From: Methanocella paludicola SANAE
GTDB taxonomy: Archaea > Halobacteriota > Methanocellia > Methanocellales > Methanocellaceae
DNA length: 64,000 nucleotides
Reading direction: 5' to 3'
Assembly (NCBI RefSeq): GCF_000011005.1
Contig: NC_013665.1
Coordinates: 1,775,501 to 1,839,500, forward strand
The notes beneath the pieces are model-generated. The model did not search any database, was not told where the DNA came from, and saw only the letters and a program-made list of their open reading frames with translations. A program made the position numbers and the translations under genes. Position 1 is the first letter of the stretch; each line of letters starts with the position of its first letter. This document shows positions 31,214 through 40,543 of the stretch, piece by piece.

Positions 31214-33790
31214 ATGGTTAAACTCGGCCACTACTCCGGCATTGAAAATATCAAGGGCCTCAGTAGCCAGGAGGCGGCCGAGAGGTTGAAGGCAGAAGGC
31301 TATAACGAGCTCCCTGCAGGTAAAAAACGGACATTCGTTGATACGGCCCTCGATGTTATAAAAGAGCCTATGTTCTTGTTGCTGATCGCTGCGGGCGCTA
31401 TATATTTGCTCATCGGCGACTTCGAGGAAGCTCTGATGCTCCTTGGTTTTGTATTTGTCGTCGTAGGCATTACGATATACCAGGAAAGGAAGGTCGAGAG
31501 GGCCCTCGAAGCGTTAAAATCGTTGTCTAGCCCGCGGGCGCTCGTCATCAGGGACGGGGTCGCGAGCCGCATACCGGGGCGAGAAGTGACCCGCGGGGAT
31601 GTCGTTATCCTCGCTGAGGGGGATCGCGTGCCCGCAGATGCTTTGGTATTATCCTGTAGTAATTTATTGATAGACGAATCGCTTCTCACCGGGGAATCGA
31701 TGCCCGTGAGGAAAGGCCAGGCGGAAACCGATATTGCTATCGGGAGGCCCGGTGGCGATGACCTCCCCTTTGTATACTCGAGCACGCTGGTGGTCCAGGG
31801 GCACGGGGTTGCGGAAGTAAAGAGCACCGGGGTGCACACTGAGATCGGCAAGATCGGTAAAGCGTTACAGATCCTTGAGACGGAGAAGACGCAGCTCCAG
31901 ATAGAGACGGAAAGGCTGGTTAAAGCGTTCGCGGCCATCGGGATGGCCGTGTGTGTCACGATCATCGTTATCTACGCCCTCACGCGGGGCAACTGGCTCA
32001 ATGGTGTGCTTACCGGGCTTACGCTCGCCATGGCCTTAATACCCGAAGAGATCCCCGTCGTGCTGACGATCTTCCTGGCGCTGGGCGCCTGGCGCATGTC
32101 GAAACACCATGTGCTGACCCGGCAGCTCAAATCTATCCAGACTTTGGGCTCCACGACGGTGCTTTCCGTCGATAAGACCGGGACCCTGACCATGAATAAG
32201 ATGGCCGTCAGGAAAATCTACGCGAACGGAAAATTTTTTACGGTCGACGAAACGACGGTGGTGCTGCCGGAGCCTTTCCATGGGCTCATGGAATTCTCGA
32301 TACTGGCCAGCCAGCATGACCCATTCGACCCTATGGAGAAAGCAATTAAAAGTGCGGGCGAGAAATTACTCGGGGGTACGGAGCATTTACACGACAACTG
32401 GACGCTGGTACAGGAGTACGCCCTATCGAAAAAGCTCCTCGCCCTTTCCCACGTATGGGCTTCCCCCTCCGGCAGTGATCTTGTGATCGCCTCCAAGGGG
32501 GCGCCGGAAGCGGTCTTCGACCTCTGCCATCTGGGCGAGAGTGATATTGCCCTGTTAAGTTCCTGCGTCCAGGAAATGGCCGAAGACGGGTTAAGGGTCC
32601 TGGGCGTCGCGAGGGCGTATTTCCTGAAGCCCGATCTGCCAGCCGATCAACACGACTACGATTTCCAGTTCATCGGCCTTATCGGGTTCAGCGACCCCCT
32701 GCGTCCAATGGTAGCAGGTGCGGTCAAAGAGTGCTATGAGGCGGGCCTCCGGACCGTCATGATCACCGGTGACTATCCTGTAACAGCGCAAAATATTGCC
32801 CGTCAGGCCGGTATCAAGCCCTGTGATGAGGTCATCACCGGCCACGAGCTCGAGGCCATCAGCGACGATGAACTTAAGGACCGTATCAGGAACGTGAACG
32901 TGTTCGCCCGTGTTGCCCCGGAGCAGAAGCTCCGCATCGTGAACGCCCTCAAGAGAAACTGTGATATCGTAGTTATGACGGGGGATGGCGTAAACGATGC
33001 GCCAGCGCTGAAGAGCGCCCACATTGGTATAGCAATGGGTGGCCGAGGGACCGAAGTAGCCCGTGAGGCGGCGGCGTTCGTCCTGCTGGACGACGACTTC
33101 TCAACCATCGTTCAGGCAGTGAAAATGGGCCGCAGGATATTCGACAACCTGAAAAAGGCGATGGCCTACATCTTTGCCGTACACGTTCCCATCGCCGGTA
33201 TGTCGCTGCTCCCCGTTCTCCTGGGCTGGCCGATCATGCTCTTCCCGGCACACATTGCCTTCCTGGAGCTCATAATTGACCCTGTTTGCTCTGTGGTATA
33301 CGAGGCTGAGCCTGAAGAGAAGGACGTCATGAAAAGACCACCTAAGAAAATTAACGAGCCCGTCTTCGACGGGAGGACCATACTACTAAGTATTCTCCAG
33401 GGTTTCGTTGTTTTCATAGTTGTCCTGGCTGTTTACCGGTTCGCCCCGATGCTTGGCGAAAGCGAAGCCCAGGCCCGCGCGCTCGCCTTCACGACGCTGG
33501 TGCTCGCGAACCTCGGCCTGGTCTTCACTAATCGTTCATGGAGCCGGACCATCCCGGAAATGCTCACGACGCCGAACAATGCGCTATTATGGGTATCGGC
33601 CGCTGCCATTTTCTTCCTTGGACTATCGCTTTATGTCCCATTCCTCGCGTCGGCTTTCAAGTTTGGCCAGCTCCACTCTGTCGACCTGATCATCTGTTTA
33701 ATGGCCAGTATCGTCAGCATCCTCTGGTTTGAAGTGCTGAAGATCATCAATAGAAGGTTCGGGAAGAATCCTTCGCCCTTAAAAGCCTAA
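31214..33790 (+). CDS. P-type cation-transporting ATPase (P2, Ca2+-type)
   Basis: An 858-residue P2-type ATPase. A cation-ATPase N-terminal domain (GLSSQEAAERLKAEGYNELP) is followed by the actuator TGES (LLTGESMPV), the phosphorylation motif DKTGTLT near residue 320, KGAPEAVF in the nucleotide domain and TGDGVNDAPAL before the last membrane helices. Helix M4 has PEEIPVVLT, close to the PEGLP of calcium pumps. The ion is probably Ca2+ or Mn2+ by family, but the neighbouring His-rich protein leaves other metals possible. It is full length with about ten helices. Confidence 0.93.
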   Translation: MVKLGHYSGIENIKGLSSQEAAERLKAEGYNELPAGKKRTFVDTALDVIKEPMFLLLIAAGAIYLLIGDFEEALMLLGFVFVVVGITIYQERKVERALEALKSLSSPRALVIRDGVASRIPGREVTRGDVVILAEGDRVPADALVLSCSNLLIDESLLTGESMPVRKGQAETDIAIGRPGGDDLPFVYSSTLVVQGHGVAEVKSTGVHTEIGKIGKALQILETEKTQLQIETERLVKAFAAIGMAVCVTIIVIYALTRGNWLNGVLTGLTLAMALIPEEIPVVLTIFLALGAWRMSKHHVLTRQLKSIQTLGSTTVLSVDKTGTLTMNKMAVRKIYANGKFFTVDETTVVLPEPFHGLMEFSILASQHDPFDPMEKAIKSAGEKLLGGTEHLHDNWTLVQEYALSKKLLALSHVWASPSGSDLVIASKGAPEAVFDLCHLGESDIALLSSCVQEMAEDGLRVLGVARAYFLKPDLPADQHDYDFQFIGLIGFSDPLRPMVAGAVKECYEAGLRTVMITGDYPVTAQNIARQAGIKPCDEVITGHELEAISDDELKDRIRNVNVFARVAPEQKLRIVNALKRNCDIVVMTGDGVNDAPALKSAHIGIAMGGRGTEVAREAAAFVLLDDDFSTIVQAVKMGRRIFDNLKKAMAYIFAVHVPIAGMSLLPVLLGWPIMLFPAHIAFLELIIDPVCSVVYEAEPEEKDVMKRPPKKINEPVFDGRTILLSILQGFVVFIVVLAVYRFAPMLGESEAQARALAFTTLVLANLGLVFTNRSWSRTIPEMLTTPNNALLWVSAAAIFFLGLSLYVPFLASAFKFGQLHSVDLIICLMASIVSILWFEVLKIINRRFGKNPSPLKA

Positions 33791-33819
33791 CCTTAAGCAA
33801 AGTCGGCAATATAAAAAAA

Positions 33820-34269
33820 TTAAATTGAGCCTCGGACGACGAGGACCGGGCATGGCGCCTTTTTTACTATGGCTTCCGAAACGCTGCCCAGCAGCAAGTG
33901 CTCCAGGCCGGTCTTTCCAAGGTTGCCCACGACAATCATATCGACGCCTTCGGAGGATGCCAGCTTTATGATTTCCTCGGAGGGGTAGCCGCGGACCATC
34001 CTGGTAGATACACCTACTCCGGCCTCCCGGCACTTCGAGGAGACGTATGCCAGCGCTTTCTCTCCATCGGCCTTCAAGGCAGCATCGGCCCCTGTGTAAC
34101 CTCCAATATCATCATGATGCCCAAGGGCATACATTTCAAGGCTCTTTAGGTTCACGACGTATAAGGCTATGACACTGGCCCCCAGCTTTTTCGCCATGCT
34201 GATGCCGTAGTCGACAGCCATCTGGCTATATTTCGAGCCATCCGTAGCGATCTGAATCTTATTGGACAT
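33820..34269 (-). CDS. universal stress protein (UspA family)
   Basis: A 149-residue single-domain Usp that keeps the nucleotide-binding motif VVGNLGKTGLEHLLLGSVSE followed by CPVLVVR, so it probably binds ATP. The ATG at 34269 overlaps the end of the CDF transporter gene by 11 bases and has GGGGAGA before it. It is the last gene of a metal-transport block on this strand and is probably translated by coupling with the transporter. Confidence 0.92.
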   Translation of the reverse strand: MSNKIQIATDGSKYSQMAVDYGISMAKKLGASVIALYVVNLKSLEMYALGHHDDIGGYTGADAALKADGEKALAYVSSKCREAGVGVSTRMVRGYPSEEIIKLASSEGVDMIVVGNLGKTGLEHLLLGSVSEAIVKKAPCPVLVVRGSI

Positions 34270-35200
34270 TTGCATTCTCCCCATCGCATACTTTGCAATT
34301 AGCTCCCATTTCCTTACAGGGCTCTATGTGGATGATCACGCTCGCCCTGGGGAAGCGTTCCTTGATATCGCTCTCGATATGATCGGACAGTATATGAGCC
34401 TCCTCGACGCTCAACTTTTTATGTACGACCAGGTGCAGGTCTACGAAGCGGTCGGATCCCGACTTTCTGGTGCGCAACTCATGGAACTCGACGTAGGACG
34501 CCGAATGATCCGCTATGATCCGCTTGATCTCGTCCTCTTCCTCCGTCGGCAGCTTGATGTCCAGCAAATCCTTTACGGACTTAATGGTCAGATCGAAGGC
34601 CGCTTTCAATATGAATAGCGCGACAAGGATGGCGAGGATCGGGTCCAGGATGGCTATGCCCGTGAGCTTGATGGCCACCAGGCCTGCGAATATGCCCAGT
34701 GAGGTGAGCACATCCGTCCGGAGGTGCCACCCGTCGGCCTCGAGGGCGATACTGTCCGTCCTCTTCGCCGTCTGGAGCAGCTTCTGCGATACGAAATAGT
34801 TCGCCACGACCGAGATCAGCATGACAGCGATACCCAGGCTCACGTCCTCGATCTCGACGCCATGGACAAGCTTATTATAGGCTTCCCATATGATGAGGCC
34901 GGCGGCGACGAAGATCAGGACCGCCTCGACCGCACCCGATACGTTCTCGATCTTTCCGTGGCCGAAGGCGTGCTCGGCATCCGGAGGCCGGCTCGATTGC
35001 CGGACGGAGAAGTATGCGATGATGGCCGCGACCAGATCGATGCCAGAGTGAATGGCCTCGGAGATGACGCTCACCGAGCCGATCATGATACCGACTGCAA
35101 GCTTTAAGGCCACCAGCATGGCGTTCGAGATGATCGATAATCGTGCTATGCTCGTTTTTTCCTTGTTCAGCGCTTCGATGTTAACGTTGTTGTTTACCAT
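34259..35200 (-). CDS. cation diffusion facilitator (zinc/divalent metal efflux)
   Basis: A 313-residue CDF exporter with six membrane helices and a C-terminal cytoplasmic domain. The transport site combines HSGID in helix 2 and HLRTD in helix 5, an HD-HD set usual for Zn2+ exporters. The loop HAFGHGKIE is typical. The C-terminus carries an extra Cys pair (EPCKEMGANCKVCDG). It lies 66 bp downstream of the Nramp-like gene and overlaps the Usp gene, so these probably form one operon. Confidence 0.9.
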   Translation of the reverse strand: MVNNNVNIEALNKEKTSIARLSIISNAMLVALKLAVGIMIGSVSVISEAIHSGIDLVAAIIAYFSVRQSSRPPDAEHAFGHGKIENVSGAVEAVLIFVAAGLIIWEAYNKLVHGVEIEDVSLGIAVMLISVVANYFVSQKLLQTAKRTDSIALEADGWHLRTDVLTSLGIFAGLVAIKLTGIAILDPILAILVALFILKAAFDLTIKSVKDLLDIKLPTEEEDEIKRIIADHSASYVEFHELRTRKSGSDRFVDLHLVVHKKLSVEEAHILSDHIESDIKERFPRASVIIHIEPCKEMGANCKVCDGENANVQ

Positions 35201-35266
35201 ATTTCAACCCGTGATTTATCGGTAGCCCTCCCGGTACGCGCTCAACATATATAGGGTTTTGTATTA

Positions 35267-36526
35267 TTATTTGAAAAGCCCTGGGATGATGCTCGTCACG
35301 ACCAATAGCACCGTGAGGATCGACATGATGATGGTCGTCCCCCAGGCCAGGACATTGAAGAGCTTGCTGTTCGTGTATTCTCCCATAAGCTTTTTATTAT
35401 TGATGAGCAGGAGCATGAACACCAGCACGAACGGCAGCAGCATGCCGTTCAGCACCTGGGAGACGAGCATGATGCTGATGAGCGGCGCCCCCGGGATAAG
35501 GATAGCCAGCGCGCCCAGGACGATCAAAGACGTATAGAGCACATAGAACTGCGGTGCGTCGCTGAACTTTTTATCGATGCCCGATTCCCACCCGATGCCC
35601 TCGCAGACCGTATAAGCGGTGGCGAGAGGCAGGATGGAGGCGGCAAAAACGGACGCATTAAACAACCCGAAAGCGAAGAGCCACGAGGCGTATTTACCGG
35701 CAAGCGGCGCCAGCGCCCGGGCCGCGTCCGCGGCCGTCTCGATGGGAATGCCCTGCAGGTACATCGTGGCCGCACAGGTCATTATGATGAAGAAAGCCAC
35801 GATCGAAGTAACAAAACAACCCATAATAACGTCGAGCCTGGTGAACTTATAATCGGAAAGCCTGACGCCTTTTTCCACGATAGCGGACTGGATGTAGAAC
35901 TGCATCCAGGGGGCGATGGTCGTGCCCACGAGGCCAATGAGCATTAAAAGGTATGAGGGCTGGAAGCTGAATGACGGCACGACCGACTTCTCGATCACCT
36001 GCCCCCAGTTCGGGCCCGCCAGGAAGCCCGATATGACATAGGTCACGTAAAAGGTGCTCGCTATCATGAATATTTTTTCGACGAAGCTGTAGGTGCCCTT
36101 TACCACGAGTACCCAGACGAGGGCCGCGGCTATAGGCACGGAAATGTACTTAGAGACGCCGAATATCTCGAGGCTGGCCGCCACCCCGGCAAACTCGGCC
36201 ATGGTGTTGCCCAGGTTCGCCAGCACCAGCACGATAATAAGCAGAACGGTAATGCGGACGCCGAAATTCTCCCGTATCAAATCCGATAATCCCTTGCCCG
36301 TGACCACGCCCATACGGGCGCACATCTCCTGGACCACGATGAGGGCCACAGTGATCGGCACCAGCGTCCAGAGAAGCATATAGCCAAAACGGGCGCCTGC
36401 AAGGGAATAAGTCGTGATGCCGCCGGCATCGTTATCGACGCTCGCCGTAATGATGCCAGGACCAATAACGGCTAAAAAGAGCATGATATTTTTCAGGCTA
36501 ATTCCGCCGCTCTTAAGCTCCGGCAC
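35267..36526 (-). CDS. divergent Nramp-family transporter
   Basis: A 419-residue protein with about 11 membrane helices of the Nramp fold. Helix 1 reads ITASVDNDAGGITTYS where canonical Nramps have DPGN. Helix 6 reads GTTIAPWMQFYIQS in place of the MPH motif. Loss of these metal ligands is known from Nramp relatives that carry Mg2+ or other ions, so the substrate is unlikely to be ordinary Mn2+/Fe2+. It starts six bases after a soluble MgtE-N/CBS protein, a probable regulatory partner. Confidence 0.85.
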   Translation of the reverse strand: MPELKSGGISLKNIMLFLAVIGPGIITASVDNDAGGITTYSLAGARFGYMLLWTLVPITVALIVVQEMCARMGVVTGKGLSDLIRENFGVRITVLLIIVLVLANLGNTMAEFAGVAASLEIFGVSKYISVPIAAALVWVLVVKGTYSFVEKIFMIASTFYVTYVISGFLAGPNWGQVIEKSVVPSFSFQPSYLLMLIGLVGTTIAPWMQFYIQSAIVEKGVRLSDYKFTRLDVIMGCFVTSIVAFFIIMTCAATMYLQGIPIETAADAARALAPLAGKYASWLFAFGLFNASVFAASILPLATAYTVCEGIGWESGIDKKFSDAPQFYVLYTSLIVLGALAILIPGAPLISIMLVSQVLNGMLLPFVLVFMLLLINNKKLMGEYTNSKLFNVLAWGTTIIMSILTVLLVVTSIIPGLFK

Positions 36527-36532
36527 GACGGC

Positions 36533-37897
36533 TCACATCCTGTGTACCCGGCGGGTAATATGGTAATTTGCGGGCAGGCGGCTCTTGATGTCCTCGGGCA
36601 GCATGTACTCGAGGGCGTCGTCGAAGGTCACGATGCCGAGCATCACGTTGTCGTTGCCGACCACCGGGAGCGCCAGCAGGTCGTAGCGGGACATGACGTT
36701 AGCGACCTCCTCCCGGGAAGACGTAGGGAGGACCGTGATGACCTCGGCGAGCATGATGTCTTTTACCAGCTGCTGAGGGTCGGCAAGCAGTAAGTCCCTT
36801 AAAGAGAAGACGCCCAGCAAGCGCTCTTTCTCGTCGAGGACATACAGGTAGTATATCATGTCGATGTCCCGGCCTTCCGCCCGAAGCTTCGCAAAAGCGT
36901 CCGAAACCTTCTGGTCACGATGAATATGGATGAATTCGGTGTTCATCATGCCGCCTGCCGAGTTCTCCCGATACTTCATAAGGTCGCGGATATCGCTGGC
37001 ATGCTCTTTACTGACGGTGCATAACTGCCTGAGGACCTCGGTCGCGCGGTCTTTGGGCATCGTGATAAGAATGTCAGCGGCATCGTCCGGGTTCATGTTA
37101 TCCATGATCTCGGCCACTTCCTTCTCCGACATCTGGCGCAGCATGATCGTACGGATGTCGGGCTCGACCATCTCCAGCGTTTCGGCGGCCGTCTCCTCGT
37201 CCAGGGACTGCAGGATCGTGAACCGGCCCTTGTTGTCCAGTTCTTCGATGATGTCCGCGATGTCGGCCGGATGCAGGTCGTTCACGTTCTTCCTCGGTAT
37301 CCGGAGGTGGACCTTCCGGAGCGCCGGGTTCAGCGGGTCGATGTATGACCAGGAGATGATATGCTCTGGAAATTTTAAAATATTTAAGCGCCGGGGCACC
37401 CACGTGAGGCCCAGGCGGCGCATGATGCCGTTGAAGCCCACGTCCACGCCCACAAGGCAGAGCGAGCTCTTGATCCATGCCAGCAGCACGTCGTTCACCC
37501 GCACGACCTTCAGGTCGTCGATATCAACGATCTGTTTGTCGAGGATCGTATCCGTGATGAGCATCTCGTTCTCCGAGAGCCTTCCGGGCGGTATGTCTTC
37601 CCTGGCGACCTTGAGCTTGATCTCGCCATCAATAGAGCTGACATTGGCCATGCCCACGATGACGTCATGGCCCAGCACCTCGCTCAAGAGGCCTTCCCCG
37701 TAGACGACACCGGAGACTTCCAGTAATGACTCTCCGGGCTTGATGCTGAAGTCCTTTAGCCTGCCCAGTATATGGCCGTCCTTATCGACCACATTCCTTC
37801 CAAGGAACAGGCTAAAGAATGTGGCGCGGCCGCTCTTCAGCAGCCCGGATAATTCCTGCCTGGTGCCATCGTTCCTGGCGCCCTTCGCCTCGCTCAT
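36533..37897 (-). CDS. PRC-barrel / MgtE-N / CBS protein without channel domain
   Basis: A 454-residue soluble protein. A PRC-barrel-like region (about 25-180; NVVDKDGHILGRLKDFSIK) precedes an MgtE N-terminal superhelix (LHPADIADIIEELD, MNPDDAADILITMP). Two CBS domains follow (HRDQKVSDAFAKLR; IMLAEVITVLPTSSREEVANVM). In MgtE Mg2+ channels these domains sense Mg2+ and gate the pore, but there is no membrane domain here. The adjacent Nramp-like transporter could supply it. The C-terminus is basic (HITRRVHRM). Confidence 0.88.
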   Translation of the reverse strand: MSEAKGARNDGTRQELSGLLKSGRATFFSLFLGRNVVDKDGHILGRLKDFSIKPGESLLEVSGVVYGEGLLSEVLGHDVIVGMANVSSIDGEIKLKVAREDIPPGRLSENEMLITDTILDKQIVDIDDLKVVRVNDVLLAWIKSSLCLVGVDVGFNGIMRRLGLTWVPRRLNILKFPEHIISWSYIDPLNPALRKVHLRIPRKNVNDLHPADIADIIEELDNKGRFTILQSLDEETAAETLEMVEPDIRTIMLRQMSEKEVAEIMDNMNPDDAADILITMPKDRATEVLRQLCTVSKEHASDIRDLMKYRENSAGGMMNTEFIHIHRDQKVSDAFAKLRAEGRDIDMIYYLYVLDEKERLLGVFSLRDLLLADPQQLVKDIMLAEVITVLPTSSREEVANVMSRYDLLALPVVGNDNVMLGIVTFDDALEYMLPEDIKSRLPANYHITRRVHRM

Positions 37898-37948
37898 CGT
37901 AGTTGATTTTTCAAAGAATGAAAATAAATAGGGTACTGCTAATTAATG

Positions 37949-38950
37949 CTAAATATGCCCCTTGATGTCCGCACGAAGCCCCTCGAGCCGCTCCAGCCGC
38001 TCTTCCACGTATTCGTACTCCTCCGAGTACTTAGGGCCCATGGTGATGAAGCTCTTCTTGTAGTCGGCCAGCCGTAATTCCACGGAGTTGACCATGAACT
38101 TTTGTTCCTTGAGGCGCTCGGTCTCTTTCCTTATGAAGTTCCGCAGCACTCGCTCAAGCCCCCACTCGGCCAGCATGTACCATTCCAGGGCCTGGTTCAT
38201 GAACCGGCGACGCTCGCCTTCCATGCGGTAATTTGGTATGATGTCGCCGTACAGGTCCATGACCGCGGCGAAGAAGTTGCGCATGAGGCCGTCAGTATCG
38301 TCTAAATTCGTATAGTTATCGATGATGGCCTCGATTACCGGGCGCAGCACGACCATGGCCGTCCCGATATCGCCTTCCTGGTATATGTCCGAGGCGTACT
38401 CCCTGAATATATCGAGCTTCTTCACGATCTCCCGGACGTTGAGGTAATCGACGAACTCCTCCGAAAAAATGTTCTTCATTTCCCGCTCCACGAAGCCCGG
38501 CAGCTCGGGCCGGGGCAGCAGGCGCAGGTTAATGACATAAACGACGTCCGGGTCATACTTGATCATGTCGATGATGGTCTCGACCAGCGGGCCCTTATCC
38601 ATCTTTTTTAACAAGTCCTCCGACTGCCCGAGGTCCTTGAACATGCCCGGCTTCTTGAGCCAGCCGTACAGCACGGCGGCGATGTGCTTGCAGTAGCCTA
38701 AAGCATAGGGGCAGGTACAGGAGGCCACCATATTGCCGCCACGCAGGTCGACGCGTATATAATAATTCTCGGGGAGCGTGCCCTGGCACTCGGCCATGAT
38801 GCTGTCCCGGTAGACGAAAGGCCGCAGTATCCGGCCCTGCTCAAAATACTTGATGCCCCGCTCCATTATCCGGTCCTCAAAGAGCTCGCTGACCTGCTCG
38901 TCGGTCAGGCTTTTGAGGTCCCTCAGGGCGGGCGGAGCACTCGCTGGCAT
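37949..38950 (-). CDS. SWIM zinc-finger protein
   Basis: A 333-residue protein with a SWIM zinc finger at about 80-100 (ASCTCPYALGYCKHIAAVL: CxC, then Cys-x-His), preceded by the family's typical lead YFEQGRILRP. The remaining 230 residues are helical and acidic, with no recognised enzyme. SWIM proteins bind DNA or proteins. It stands alone, upstream of the MgtE-like gene on the same strand with about 50 bases between. Confidence 0.85.
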   Translation of the reverse strand: MPASAPPALRDLKSLTDEQVSELFEDRIMERGIKYFEQGRILRPFVYRDSIMAECQGTLPENYYIRVDLRGGNMVASCTCPYALGYCKHIAAVLYGWLKKPGMFKDLGQSEDLLKKMDKGPLVETIIDMIKYDPDVVYVINLRLLPRPELPGFVEREMKNIFSEEFVDYLNVREIVKKLDIFREYASDIYQEGDIGTAMVVLRPVIEAIIDNYTNLDDTDGLMRNFFAAVMDLYGDIIPNYRMEGERRRFMNQALEWYMLAEWGLERVLRNFIRKETERLKEQKFMVNSVELRLADYKKSFITMGPKYSEEYEYVEERLERLEGLRADIKGHI

Positions 38951-39004
38951 GATTGAGAGTATTAGCCGGGAAAATATAACGTTAAGCAGAAAAATATATT
39001 GTTT

Positions 39005-39223
39005 TTACTTCGCCTGCCCGTAGACGCAATAATACATTTCTTTGAGCTTGTATTTTTTATATACCGGACAGCCGGCCGGGCAGATACAGCCCTCCATGTT
39101 CACCTTCAGCGGGCTCTTACCGTGGCCGCAGTACTGCTTCTTATCGCCCTGGCCGGGGTAGCTCGGGCAGCCGTCGCAGATGCATTCGCTCGTGTTCTCG
39201 TCATTTACGGGTGGTGTCGTCAT
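39005..39223 (-). CDS. small Cys-rich DUF2769-type protein
   Basis: A 72-residue protein with nine cysteines in pairs: CICDGCPSYPG, QYCGHGKS, GCICPAGCPVYKKY and YYCVYG. The pattern matches the methanogen DUF2769 family and the paralogue at 46509, probably an iron-sulfur or zinc protein. It lies downstream of the radical-SAM gene's reverse complement order on the same strand, separated by 50 bases, so co-expression with that gene is plausible. Confidence 0.78.
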   Translation of the reverse strand: MTTPPVNDENTSECICDGCPSYPGQGDKKQYCGHGKSPLKVNMEGCICPAGCPVYKKYKLKEMYYCVYGQAK

Positions 39224-39273
39224 AGGCTATCAATAATAAATCGCTTTTTTATTATAAAAATGTGCTTTCGCTT

Positions 39274-40308
39274 TTAGACAAGGTTCGTGAGCCCCGCCTC
39301 TTTTGCTATCTCCCGGGCCCGGGTTATTTCGGCGCCAGTGAGCATGCGGTCGATCTCCGGGAAAGTGTGAGCCCGGTACTCGGGGAAATACTGGAACATC
39401 ATGTTAAACCGCACGTCTTTTTCTAAATTTTTTGCGCACCATTCCACGATGGGCTTCGTGCAGCACTCCACATGGCCGGGAAGCACGAGCTGCCGGACCA
39501 GGACGTCGGCCTGGGCTTTAGCTGCCAGGAAGGCCCTCGTGGTGACGGCCCAGTAGTTGGCGCCGCTCGAATACCGGGAAGCGTGCTCATCGTTGCCGTA
39601 TCTAAAATCGCCCAGGTATACGTCCACCACACCCTCCAGCAGCCGCATGGACTCAGGCGTCATGTACATGTTCGAGTTCCAGACGACCGGAATATTGGAG
39701 GTCAGGTAATTGACGATCTGGAGTATGGTATGCAGGTGAGGGGTCGGGTCGCCGCCCACCAGGTTCACGTTCTTGCTGCCCTCCTTATGGCGTATTTCGA
39801 TGACCTCGGCGAGCTCCCGGGGATCGACCAGATGGCCCCTGATCTCTGTGGCGATGGTCCAGTTCTGGCAGTAGGCGCAGGCGAAGGTGCAGCCCTCGAA
39901 AAAGATGGTGTGCGAGGGGATCAGCTCGGGCTCTTCGCCCCGGTGTAAGAATTCTGAATAGTAATGGGAGGTGGCGTCGACGCCGCAGGCTCCAGGGCGC
40001 TTATACCGGTTCGCGCCGCACCGGATCTCACAGAAGTAGCAGTGCTCCATGATGCGGGCGGCCAGCTCGGCTTTTACGTCAAGCAGTGAGGGCTTTTTTC
40101 CCGTAGGGAGCGTATTATTTTTATCATATTGCTCGTTTAGCTTACGATAATCGGCCATTCGCTCATCGTGCAACTCCCATAACGCCCTGGCCCCGAGCGA
40201 GCTGTAATCAGAAGGCACCGCTATGCTCTTGAGCAGGATATGCCTCGACGGCGCCCCTTTTAATATTTGCCTGTAACGCTCCATCTCTTTACAATAATAT
40301 GAAAACAA
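39274..40308 (-). CDS. radical-SAM protein (PflX/COG1313-like)
   Basis: A 344-residue radical-SAM protein resembling pyruvate-formate-lyase activating enzymes. The [4Fe-4S] motif is GCTFACAYCQNW (CxxxCxxC), preceded by Cys-rich YCFCEIRCGANRY-like sequence (HCYFCEIRCGANRYK) that may bind a second cluster. VNLVGGDPTPHL is the SAM-binding GGE-like stretch. The substrate is unknown. The DUF2769 gene follows downstream, possibly an electron or cluster partner. Confidence 0.88.
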   Translation of the reverse strand: MFSYYCKEMERYRQILKGAPSRHILLKSIAVPSDYSSLGARALWELHDERMADYRKLNEQYDKNNTLPTGKKPSLLDVKAELAARIMEHCYFCEIRCGANRYKRPGACGVDATSHYYSEFLHRGEEPELIPSHTIFFEGCTFACAYCQNWTIATEIRGHLVDPRELAEVIEIRHKEGSKNVNLVGGDPTPHLHTILQIVNYLTSNIPVVWNSNMYMTPESMRLLEGVVDVYLGDFRYGNDEHASRYSSGANYWAVTTRAFLAAKAQADVLVRQLVLPGHVECCTKPIVEWCAKNLEKDVRFNMMFQYFPEYRAHTFPEIDRMLTGAEITRAREIAKEAGLTNLV

Positions 40309-40543
40309 TCAAATCATATACTTTTGGCGTTGGCTTCACGCACGGCCTTTTGATGGGGGCCCATCGCGCCGGGCGAAGCAACTATCCGGGTTTTGATGAG
40401 TTGACCGGCCGAACATTAAGGGAGAATTACGCTAATATAAATATAAAATTATGCAAGCTATGGCCTCGCTTTGGATAGCCCTGAAAATTTTTATATTTAC
40501 ACATCCCAGAATACTAATAAGAAGTTTTTTGGTCAGGAAGGGC

